Assembly: GCA_038204345.1 (NCBI GenBank)
Contig: JBBRDB010000058.1
Coordinates: 1-13,251, forward strand
Length of the DNA stretch: 13,251 bases
Direction: 5' to 3'
Source of the DNA: JAHJSA01 sp038204345
GTDB lineage: Bacteria; Actinomycetota; Thermoleophilia; RBG-16-64-13
A program made the translations under genes and the position numbers. Positions 1 through 6,375 of this stretch are shown here, in pieces. The notes below the pieces were generated by a model. It worked only from the letters and a program-made list of their open reading frames with translations. It was not told the DNA's origin and did not search any database. The first letter of the stretch is position 1, and each line of letters starts with the position of its first letter.

Positions 1-674
1 GGAGGCAGGTCCCCAGAGTCGAGGCGCGCCCGCCACCGGGTGGACACGTCCCCCAGATACGAGATGGTGGCCTCGGGTTCCTGGAACGGGATGAGGTAAC
101 GGAGTTCCTTGCTGATGGGGAAAAGGTCGAACCGCCGGCCCTCCTCCTCTGTCACGTAGTAGCCGAAGATGTCGCCCGGCGCGAGTCCCGCACCAAGAAA
201 GTGGGAGTCGTCGAGCGGGGCGTACCGGAGGCCGGCCTCAGCCAGATGCCGAGCGAGGTGCGGTTCCCACACCCGCTCTGCGATCCATGCGCCCTCTGGA
301 GTCGATCCAAGCGTCTCCCCCAGGTAACGGCTCAGGCGTTCGAGTTGCTCCCGTTTGTCGGCGTCGGGGATGCCGGCCAGGATCGGCTCGTAGAAGCCGC
401 CGCCCTTCATCTCCACCCGCCCGGAGGCGCAAAGCCGGCGCAGCCGGGCGAGGTATTCGGGGTGGTGCTCGCTCATCCAGAGCAGCAGAGGTCCAGTAAG
501 GTGCAGCGAGAAGGGTATCTTCCGGTGAGGCTCCATTGTATCGAGAAAGGGCAGGTAGGCCCTCTGGTAGTTTTCTTCGAAGACACGCGGGAAGTTGCCC
601 ACCGGTTGGTGGTCGTGGAAGCCGAGGGCCAGGTAAATCAGGGGAGAGTCACCGTTCGAGGGGGACGGACTCAC
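1..674 (-). CDS. GH57 4-alpha-glucanotransferase / alpha-amylase-like enzyme, N-terminal part (C-terminus outside window)
   Basis: The minus strand reads as one open frame of 224 residues from a GTG at 674 to the window edge. Residues 20-28 (HDHQPVGNF) are the GH57 region-1 motif. GFYEPILAGIP (93-103) and WIAERVWEPHL (130-140) follow, the latter holding the expected catalytic nucleophile Glu133; LRYLIPF (191-197) comes later. The order and spacing closely resemble archaeal 4-alpha-glucanotransferase of the Thermococcus litoralis type, as I remember that family. The acid/base Asp and the C-terminal domain lie beyond the window. The enzyme would transfer or hydrolyse alpha-1,4-glucans in the cytoplasm; no signal peptide is seen. 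It sits 82 bp downstream of a glycosyltransferase on the same strand, suggesting glycogen-like metabolism. The start is uncertain: an in-frame ATG at 725 adds 17 residues, and neither start has an ideal ribosome site. GH57 membership is secure; exact activity (transferase or amylase) is inferred. Confidence 0.88.
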   Translation of the reverse strand, partial: MSPSPSNGDSPLIYLALGFHDHQPVGNFPRVFEENYQRAYLPFLDTMEPHRKIPFSLHLTGPLLLWMSEHHPEYLARLRRLCASGRVEMKGGGFYEPILAGIPDADKREQLERLSRYLGETLGSTPEGAWIAERVWEPHLARHLAEAGLRYAPLDDSHFLGAGLAPGDIFGYYVTEEEGRRFDLFPISKELRYLIPFQEPEATISYLGDVSTRWRARLDSGDLP

Positions 675-756
675 GCCGCGCCCCCGGGGGACGGACGTTC
701 CGGCCGCGCAGCCGGCTTCATCCATCGCCTCGGGATGCCGGCATCGGGCCTCCGAC

Positions 757-2193
757 TCAACTCTTCGGACCGGTGGGCGTGCGCTTGCGTCGCGAGGCCG
801 CACCGCCCTTCGCAGCCGGGGCGCGCCTGGACTTACCGCTCGCGGCGGGGACACTCCCCGAATCGGTACCGGGCACCGAGCCCAGCCCGGGCGCATCCGA
901 GGGGGCACGCACGTCCTGGCGCAGCGCCACGTACTTGAGCTTGCCCAGCAATGTGTCCTCGATGATGGTGGCCCAGGAGAAGCTACGAGCTGTCTGCTTC
1001 GCCTCCGCCCTTATTCGTGTGGCCACCTCGGGGTGCCGCCGCAGGTACTCCAAGGCCACGGAGATCTCCATGGGGTCGTCGGAGTCGAGCACCACAGCGT
1101 TGAGGTAGGGGACAGCGTAGTCTTCTCCTGTCGAGCCTACAAAGGCCAACCCTCCTACAGCCATGACTTCCAGACCAACCAGTCCGAACGGCTCGTGGCC
1201 CGAGTTCGCGAGCACCGCGTCGGACCCGGCATAGAACAGGGAGATGAGCTCGTCGCTCATGAAGGTCTGCACGTTGTAGATGTCGGCCCGCGGCAGGCCG
1301 GCTAACGTCTCGACGGCCTCGGCGGTGTCCCGTGGCAGCCGGACGTCTTCGATGGACAGTCCCAACATGTGGGCATTGTGTAGGACCTCGACGGCGTGGG
1401 GCTCGATCCCCCCGCGGATGACCATGGTGGTGTCGTACCCCTGGCGGCGCTCCTCGGCGAGCGCCGCGACGGCCATGTTCCAACGCTTGTCCGGGCTCCA
1501 GCGTCCGATCTTGAACAGCAGCTGCTCCGCTCCTACCGCCATGCGCAGCCGCGCGACGGCCGCCGGATCGGGTTCACGGATCCTGTCCTCGGGGATCCCG
1601 TTGGGGATCACCACCGGGTTGACGCCGCGGCTCCACATGAGGTGCTTCATGTAGCGGGAGACGGTAGTGATCTGGCTGCAGAAACCGAGCCGCGGCCAGT
1701 CGATGCGGTCGAAGCCCATCACGTTGTTGGCGTTCCAGAGGATCACGGCTCGATCGCGCAGGCCTGCGAGATGCAGGTGGTCGGACAGGAGGCATACCGA
1801 GTGGGCGGTATGCCACTCTTCCGCAAGCACCGCGGTGAGGAGTCCGCGCTCGACCGCAGAGGCCACCAGACTTTCCGTTACGAAGCCCGGGACGGTGGCG
1901 TTCCATTCGGTCAGCTTCGCTTCTTCTCCGGCATACACTCCCTCGCGGTGGTGACTGGACAGCTCCTGGCACCAGCGGTGCAGGGTGAGGTCGTCTCGGG
2001 GCCGGCTCTGGGCTGGAAGATCAGGGTCTCCCACGAAAACGAGATGTGTTTCGAAGCCTTGGCGGGCGAACTCCAGGCCAAGCTCCTTCATACGGACTCC
2101 GAGCCCTCCTGCGGTGGAGTACTCGTCGGGCCCCTCGAAGGAGAGGAGGACGAACTGCAATGTCTCGGGCGTGAACGCGGGAAGCGTGGCCAT
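757..2193 (-). CDS. GT-B glycosyltransferase, GT4/GT5 (glycogen/starch synthase-like), with basic C-terminal tail
   Basis: The 478-residue product has the two-domain GT-B plan. An N-terminal glycine loop GGLG (29-32) follows the first beta strand. EEWHTAH (125-131) and TTVSRYMK (176-183) resemble acceptor-domain motifs of starch/glycogen synthases. GRWSPDKRW (230-238) is the usual donor-site strand with a lysine, and EPFGLVGLE (334-342) is a clear E-x7-E nucleotide-sugar motif. It therefore probably transfers glucose or another sugar from an NDP-sugar in the cytoplasm. The ATG at 2193 has AAGGGGA 7 bases upstream. The GH57 gene lies directly downstream, supporting a role in alpha-glucan synthesis or remodelling. 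Residues about 428-478 form a Gly/Ser/Ala/Pro-rich tail ending in Lys/Arg clusters; this is not part of the GT fold and is probably disordered. Family assignment is firm; the sugar and acceptor are unknown. Confidence 0.88.
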   Translation of the reverse strand: MATLPAFTPETLQFVLLSFEGPDEYSTAGGLGVRMKELGLEFARQGFETHLVFVGDPDLPAQSRPRDDLTLHRWCQELSSHHREGVYAGEEAKLTEWNATVPGFVTESLVASAVERGLLTAVLAEEWHTAHSVCLLSDHLHLAGLRDRAVILWNANNVMGFDRIDWPRLGFCSQITTVSRYMKHLMWSRGVNPVVIPNGIPEDRIREPDPAAVARLRMAVGAEQLLFKIGRWSPDKRWNMAVAALAEERRQGYDTTMVIRGGIEPHAVEVLHNAHMLGLSIEDVRLPRDTAEAVETLAGLPRADIYNVQTFMSDELISLFYAGSDAVLANSGHEPFGLVGLEVMAVGGLAFVGSTGEDYAVPYLNAVVLDSDDPMEISVALEYLRRHPEVATRIRAEAKQTARSFSWATIIEDTLLGKLKYVALRQDVRAPSDAPGLGSVPGTDSGSVPAASGKSRRAPAAKGGAASRRKRTPTGPKS

Positions 2194-2229
2194 TAGCCGG
2201 TCCCCTTCGTTTGGGTCTTGAGTAAAGGC

Positions 2230-2258
2230 ATTAAACTACCCGGGCGCCACGGCTGCAA
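2230..2258 (-). promoter_or_regulatory. Candidate sigma-70-type promoter for the glycosyltransferase-GH57 unit
   Basis: On the minus strand TTGCAG (2258-2253) and TTTAAT (2235-2230) are separated by exactly 17 bases. The -10 box matches TATAAT at 5 of 6 positions, the -35 box at about 3 of 6. Transcription would start near 2223, about 30 bases before the ATG at 2193. It faces away from the trpB promoter in the same 288-bp intergenic region. Confidence 0.5.
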
Positions 2259-2411
2259 CCTCGGTCCCCGGAGGATGGGGCCCACGGCCGGCGGTTTGAA
2301 AGCTCGTCCGGTCAAGAAGGCCTGGGCGCGGACGCGTATGCGCCGATTTTTCTCCTGCTCAGAGCGGGTTCAAAGCCTGTACGCTGTACGGTACTGACTG
2401 GACGTCCGGTC

Positions 2412-2440
2412 TTGACGGAAGGTGGCCGCTGGGATACGTT
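2412..2440 (+). promoter_or_regulatory. Candidate sigma-70-type promoter for trpB2
   Basis: TTGACG (2412-2417, 5 of 6 to the consensus) and TACGTT (2435-2440, keeping the key T-A-x-x-x-T) are 17 bases apart. The predicted start near 2447 leaves a leader of about 35 bases before the ATG at 2482. That is too short for a Trp-codon attenuator, and I see no leader peptide or paired hairpins. The rest of 2194-2411 shows no gene. Confidence 0.5.
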
Positions 2441-2481
2441 GTGTCCTCTGTTTCGCCACACCAAATTCCAAGGGGGGAATA

Positions 2482-3837
2482 ATGGCGACGAAGTACCTTC
2501 TGTCGGAAGACCAGATGCCGACTTCCTGGTACAACCTCAATGCGGACTTTCCTGTTCCACTGCCACCGCCGCTGCATCCAGGGACGCTCCAGCCCGCCGG
2601 GCCGGACGATCTGGCGCCGCTCTTCCCGATGGCTCTCATCATGCAGGAGATGTCTCCCGACCGCTACATCGAGATCCCGGAAGAAGTGCAGGACATCTAC
2701 AAGCTGTGGAGGCCCACGCCGCTGTACCGGGCCCACCGTTGGGAAAAGGCACTCGACACTCCGGCCAAGATCTACTTCAAGTATGAGGGCGTGAGCCCGG
2801 CCGGGTCGCATAAGCCTAACACCGCGGTCCCGCAGGCCTACTACAATAAGAAGGAAGGCATCACCAAGCTCACCACCGAGACCGGCGCCGGTCAGTGGGG
2901 CTCGGCCCTTTCCCTGGCGTGCCAGCTCTTCGGCATGGAACTGCTGGTCTACATGGTTAAGATCTCCTACCAGCAGAAGCCCTATCGCCGCAGCATGATC
3001 CACACCTGGGGCGCCGAAGTGATCCCCAGCCCGTCCGACACCACCAACGCCGGCCGCGCGTTCCTGGCCGCCGATCCCGACTCCACCGGTTCGCTCGGTA
3101 TGGCCATCAGCGAGGCCGTCGAAGTCGCGGCTATGAACGAGGACACGCACTACTCGCTGGGTAGCGTGCTGAACCACGTCATGCATCACCAGACCGTCAT
3201 CGGCCAAGAAGCCATGCAGCAGATCGCCGACGCCGGGGACTACCCAGACATCATCATCGGGTGCGCGGGCGGCGGCTCCAACTTCGCCGGCATCAGTTTC
3301 CCGTTCTTGGGCGCCAACATCCGCGAAGGCAAGACGAGCCGCATCATCGCGGTCGAGCCCGCGGCCTGCCCCAGTCTGACCAAAGGCATCTACGCCTACG
3401 ACTTCGGCGACGTGGCCAAGTTGACCCCGTTGCTCAAGATGTACACTCTGGGCCACGATTTCGTGCCGGCCGGTATCCACGCGGGCGGCCTGCGCTACCA
3501 CGCCATGTCGCCCATGGTCTCGCACGCCCTGCACCTGGGCCTGATCGAGGCCGAGGCCTACACGCAGAACGCCTGCTTCCAGGCCGGCGTGCAGTTCGCG
3601 CGCACCGAGGGCATCATCCCGGCTCCCGAGAGCTCCCATGCTCTGGCCAGCGTGGTCAACGCCGCCGATCAGTGCAAGCAGTCGGGCGAAGCTAAGACTA
3701 TCCTGTTCAACCTGAGCGGGCACGGTCACTTCGACATGGCCGCCTACGACAACTACCTGGCCGGCAACCTCGTGGACTACGCGTATCCGGAAGAGAAGGT
3801 GCGCGAAGCCCAGGCGCACCTGCCCCAGGTGGGATAA
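2482..3837 (+). CDS. trpB: Tryptophan synthase beta chain-like, TrpB2 type
   Basis: This 451-residue PLP enzyme condenses indole with L-serine to make tryptophan. Conserved sites are RPTPL (77-81), GSHKPNTA (108-115) with the PLP Schiff-base lysine K111, ETGAGQWG (133-140) with the catalytic glutamate E133, the phosphate-binding GGGSN (263-267), and SGHGHFD near the C-terminus. ETGAGQWG (not ETGAGQHG), the long N-terminus and the total length mark the TrpB2 subfamily, not the TrpA-partnered TrpB1. The start is set by AGGGGGG a few bases before ATG 2482; a longer in-frame reading from 2422 would lie over the promoter. No trpA or other trp gene is adjacent, which is common for TrpB2. It may work as a stand-alone indole-salvage enzyme or, as reported for some TrpB2s, act on O-phosphoserine; which applies here is not visible. 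Confidence 0.95.
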   Translation: MATKYLLSEDQMPTSWYNLNADFPVPLPPPLHPGTLQPAGPDDLAPLFPMALIMQEMSPDRYIEIPEEVQDIYKLWRPTPLYRAHRWEKALDTPAKIYFKYEGVSPAGSHKPNTAVPQAYYNKKEGITKLTTETGAGQWGSALSLACQLFGMELLVYMVKISYQQKPYRRSMIHTWGAEVIPSPSDTTNAGRAFLAADPDSTGSLGMAISEAVEVAAMNEDTHYSLGSVLNHVMHHQTVIGQEAMQQIADAGDYPDIIIGCAGGGSNFAGISFPFLGANIREGKTSRIIAVEPAACPSLTKGIYAYDFGDVAKLTPLLKMYTLGHDFVPAGIHAGGLRYHAMSPMVSHALHLGLIEAEAYTQNACFQAGVQFARTEGIIPAPESSHALASVVNAADQCKQSGEAKTILFNLSGHGHFDMAAYDNYLAGNLVDYAYPEEKVREAQAHLPQVG

Positions 3838-3848
3838 CTCGATCCGAA

Positions 3849-3863
3849 GCCGGCTTCGCCGGC
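3849..3863. repeat. GCCGGC-TTC-GCCGGC small inverted repeat downstream of trpB2
   Basis: Two copies of the self-complementary hexamer GCCGGC flank TTC, and GAAGCCGGCTTC at the left is itself a perfect 12-bp palindrome. The element lies 12 bases after the trpB2 stop and just before the larger terminator hairpin. A similar arrangement occurs at 7738-7757. Confidence 0.5.
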
Positions 3864-3886
3864 GCGGAAGGTTCCACGCAGCGTCT

Positions 3887-3920
3887 CAGAGACCCCCGGC
3901 CAACCGGCCGGGGGTCTCTG
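3887..3920. terminator. Strong hairpin, likely bidirectional terminator between trpB2 and the DUF72 gene
   Basis: A perfect 15-bp stem (3887-3901 with 3906-3920) closes on a 4-base AACC loop. It is rich in G-C pairs and lies between two convergent genes, 49 bases after the trpB2 stop and 66 bases from the DUF72 stop. No clear T-tract follows on the plus strand, so it may need Rho or other help, or act mainly to protect the 3' ends of mRNA. Confidence 0.75.
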
Positions 3921-3986
3921 CTATGTGTGGTCCGAACGGTGGAGGGGCCGCAAGTGAGGCCGGAGGCCGACTCCGGATCAGCTCCC

Positions 3987-4889
3987 TCAGTCCTGGATGG
4001 CTTGGAGGTCCAAGAGGGCGGAGAGTTGGCGCGCGTTTCTCGGGGCGTAGTCCCCGTAACAGTTGTTGAAGAGCACGTAGGTGGTTTCGGCTTCCTCCGC
4101 CAGCCGTCTGATGGGTGCGGTCCACTCCGCGAGTTCTGCTTCGGAGTACAGATACCTGAAGCGGTCGGCCGCCGAGCCGACCTTGGCGTTCCAGGTGGCG
4201 GCGTTGCGCCCGTGGAAACGGACGTAGGCGGTGGCAGCCGTTGCGGCCGCGATCGGGGGGAGGACGGTGGGCGAGTCGAGCCGGGGTTCATCCACGCACA
4301 CGTAGGTAAGATCGTTCTCGTTCAGGAATGCCAGCGTGCGGGCCAGTTCCTCATCGAGCACCCATGAGACGTGCCGGAACTCTACGGCCACCCGGTCGGG
4401 GGCGAGCAGCCGGGCCGCGCGCAGTATGTACTCCCGGTTGCGGGGCTCGGCGGTGAAGTAGGGAGGGAACTGCAAGAGGATGAGCCCTAGTTTGCCCGCC
4501 TTACGTAGAGGCGTCAGCGCCTTTGTGAACCACGAGAACACCGTCTCGCGCAGCTCGACGGAAGGGCGCACGACCCTGCCGTAACGGTCGAGTTCGAGAG
4601 TGTAGGCGCTCCGCAGAGCGGGGGGCAATTGCTCGGGCTTGATGCCGTGGCGGGTGAGCATGCCGAAGGCTTTGATGTGGAAGGTGAACCCCGGTGGCGT
4701 GCGTTCCGCCCACAACTCGGAGTTTCGCTCCGAAGGCAGGCCGTAATAGGTGGAGTCCACCTCCACCGTGTCGAAACGCTCCGCGTAGTATCGCAGTCGA
4801 GCCTCCGCCGACTTCACGTTGGGAGGGTACCAGGCGGCCACCATGGTGCGATCGGTCCAGGAGCAGGTGCCCATCCGTATGTGAGTCAT
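3987..4889 (-). CDS. DUF72 (YecE-like) TIM-barrel protein
   Basis: The 300-residue product carries the DUF72 hallmarks: GTCSWTD at the N-terminus (7-13), WYPP (20-23), the FDTVEVDSTYYGLPS region (39-53), FHIKA (70-74), ILLQFPP (137-143), VEFRHVSW (169-176), YVRFHGRN (222-229), and a C-terminal block with FNNCYGDYAPRNA (274-286). The family folds as a TIM barrel; its biochemical role is unsettled, with nuclease or sugar-related functions only proposed. Start ATG 4889 is chosen because GGAGG lies 5 bases upstream and the family N-terminus begins right after it; an in-frame ATG at 4928 would add 13 non-conserved residues inside the preceding gene. The ATG overlaps the TGA of the upstream MFS gene (ATGA), implying translational coupling. 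The family call is very secure; the function is unknown. Confidence 0.92.
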   Translation of the reverse strand: MTHIRMGTCSWTDRTMVAAWYPPNVKSAEARLRYYAERFDTVEVDSTYYGLPSERNSELWAERTPPGFTFHIKAFGMLTRHGIKPEQLPPALRSAYTLELDRYGRVVRPSVELRETVFSWFTKALTPLRKAGKLGLILLQFPPYFTAEPRNREYILRAARLLAPDRVAVEFRHVSWVLDEELARTLAFLNENDLTYVCVDEPRLDSPTVLPPIAAATAATAYVRFHGRNAATWNAKVGSAADRFRYLYSEAELAEWTAPIRRLAEEAETTYVLFNNCYGDYAPRNARQLSALLDLQAIQD

Positions 4890-6286
4890 GGAGCCTCCGG
4901 CCGCGATTCGCCCGGGTCGACAGTCCAATCATCGGGCACGCCGGGTCGAACGCCCTGAAGCACGAAAAGGCCGCCGCCCATGAGAGCGACAAGAGAGGCC
5001 AACGCCAACCGTTGGTTTCCCGAGATGGACGAGACCGCTCCGAAAAGCAGGGGTCCGATGATGGCGGAGATGCGGCCCGCTACGGCGTAGAAGCCGAAGA
5101 ACTCGCCCTGCCGGTCTCTGGGCGCGAGCAGAGACATCATGCTGCGGCTTACGGTGAAGATGGCCCCGGTGGCGACCCCGGCGAGAAGGGCCATTAGCAC
5201 CAGAGTCGAGTATCCTTGGGCCTGTACCCCGATCACGAGGATGACGATCCACAGCAGAAGCACCCCTGTGATGGTGGGCTTAGGGCCATAGCGATCGGCC
5301 ACCCGTCCGAGCACCAACGATCCGGGTATGGCCGTGAGCTGGGAGACGAGGAAGAGGCTGAGGATCCGCGGAAGCGTGAGCCCCAACGTGTCGGTGGCGT
5401 AGATGCCTATGAACGCAAGTAGTGTGGTGATGGCGTCCATATAGAGCAGGTACGCGACGAGGAAGCGGAAGGGCGCCTGATTACGCCTTAGATGAGTGAG
5501 GTCCTCTCGCAGGCGACGGAAGGTGCCTGGTGCACGCGACGCCTTCTCCCTCGGGGGGCGCGGGGCGTCTCTGAGAATGGCGAAGGTGGGGATGCTGAAC
5601 AGCGCGAAGAAGACCGCCACCGCCACGAAAAGCAGGCGGACGTTGCCGAGGTTGGCCTCCTCGAAACCGTTCCAAAAGAAAGGCAGCGCCGCCAACAGCG
5701 AGATGAAAGCGCCTACGTAGCCCAATGAGGAACCGAGTCCCGAGGCAAAACCCAACTCTTCCTCCCGCGCCACTTCGGGTAGAAAGGCATTATAGAAGGC
5801 CTGCCCTCCCTGGAAACCTATGTTGGCGATGGCGTAAAGGAGCAGGCCCCAGAGGATCATGCCCTCGCGGACAGTGCCGAGCAAGGCGGTGGCCGCTATG
5901 GTGATGGCGGTGTAGACGAGCAGGAGGCGGCGCTTAGCGCCGGCTCCGTCGGCGTAGGCTCCCATGTATGGGGCGGTCAGTGCCACGATTATCATGGAGA
6001 TCGACCCGGTGGCGCCCCAGAGGAAGTCGCCGGCGCGCGCGCCGGCGGCTACGACCTCCTTGAAGTAGGTGGAGAAACCGATGGTGGCCACCAGCACCAC
6101 GTAAGGGGTGTTGGCGAAATCGTACGCCGCCCACGCGAGGATCTTCCGGTCCCGGTACCAGGCGGGCGGTGACATGTGTGGGCCGGGCGGCGTTCCGCCC
6201 AGGGCGGCGTTGCCCCCGCCCCCGGGCGTGGCGGCGACGGCGACTCCGGGCGCACCGGTCGAGGATCTCCTGGCGGGTGTTCCCAT
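4886..6286 (-). CDS. UMF1-family MFS transporter (Atg22-like)
   Basis: A 466-residue integral membrane protein with about 12 hydrophobic segments in two halves, separated by a basic hydrophilic loop at about residues 240-275. AWAAYDFANTPY (51-62), QAFYNAFLPEVA (162-173) and the loops near YADGAGAKRR (111-120) and GRVADRYGPK (327-336) match the UMF1/Atg22-like branch of the major facilitator superfamily. Atg22 exports amino acids from the yeast vacuole; bacterial substrates are mostly unknown. The first ~40 residues are Gly/Ala/Pro-rich and precede the conserved part; ATG 6175 (MSPPAWYRD) is an alternative start but has no ribosome site. ATG 6286 is kept because a TACAAT -10 box lies just upstream. 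AGGGGG there sits unusually close to the ATG. It is co-transcribed with the DUF72 gene through a 4-bp overlap. A perfect 20-bp palindrome lies at 6028-6047. Confidence 0.88.
   Translation of the reverse strand: MGTPARRSSTGAPGVAVAATPGGGGNAALGGTPPGPHMSPPAWYRDRKILAWAAYDFANTPYVVLVATIGFSTYFKEVVAAGARAGDFLWGATGSISMIIVALTAPYMGAYADGAGAKRRLLLVYTAITIAATALLGTVREGMILWGLLLYAIANIGFQGGQAFYNAFLPEVAREEELGFASGLGSSLGYVGAFISLLAALPFFWNGFEEANLGNVRLLFVAVAVFFALFSIPTFAILRDAPRPPREKASRAPGTFRRLREDLTHLRRNQAPFRFLVAYLLYMDAITTLLAFIGIYATDTLGLTLPRILSLFLVSQLTAIPGSLVLGRVADRYGPKPTITGVLLLWIVILVIGVQAQGYSTLVLMALLAGVATGAIFTVSRSMMSLLAPRDRQGEFFGFYAVAGRISAIIGPLLFGAVSSISGNQRLALASLVALMGGGLFVLQGVRPGVPDDWTVDPGESRPEAP
6028..6047. repeat. Perfect 20-bp GC palindrome inside the MFS gene
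   Basis: CGCCGGCGCGCGCGCCGGCG reads the same on both strands. It encodes the AAGARAG segment in the loop between the first two membrane spans. It could form a cruciform or RNA hairpin, or be a chance product of Ala/Gly/Arg codons in GC-rich DNA. Confidence 0.6.
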
Positions 6287-6313
6287 TCCCCCTCAGTCGA
6301 AGACGGCCGGTCC

Positions 6314-6319
6314 ATTGTA
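6314..6319 (-). promoter_or_regulatory. Candidate -10 box for the MFS-DUF72 unit
   Basis: Minus-strand TACAAT (6319-6314) matches the -10 consensus at 5 of 6 positions. Transcription from near 6307 would give a leader of about 20 bases to ATG 6286. No good -35 box stands 16-18 bases upstream, so the call is tentative. Confidence 0.35.
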
Positions 6320-6375
6320 TTCTCACACGGCGTGGACTCACAGTTGGGGGATGTAGATCGTGAGGGAGGCGGGTC

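Noticed and set aside
201..938. A 245-codon plus-strand frame at the left edge
   Set aside because: It overlaps the GH57 gene on the other strand, whose motifs are unmistakable, and continues into the glycosyltransferase.
1396..2196. A 266-codon plus-strand frame
   Set aside because: It is the complement of the glycosyltransferase gene and carries no conserved motif; the GT frame has the E-x7-E motif and a good ribosome site.
2447..2481. A trp attenuator or riboswitch ahead of trpB2
   Set aside because: The leader is only about 35 bases, with no Trp codons in a leader peptide and no alternative hairpins.
2359..3819. A 486-codon open frame on the minus strand
   Set aside because: It lies wholly antisense to trpB2, whose catalytic motifs are intact, and its translation is Val/Gly/His/Arg-rich with no recognisable domain; long antisense frames are expected in GC-rich codon use.
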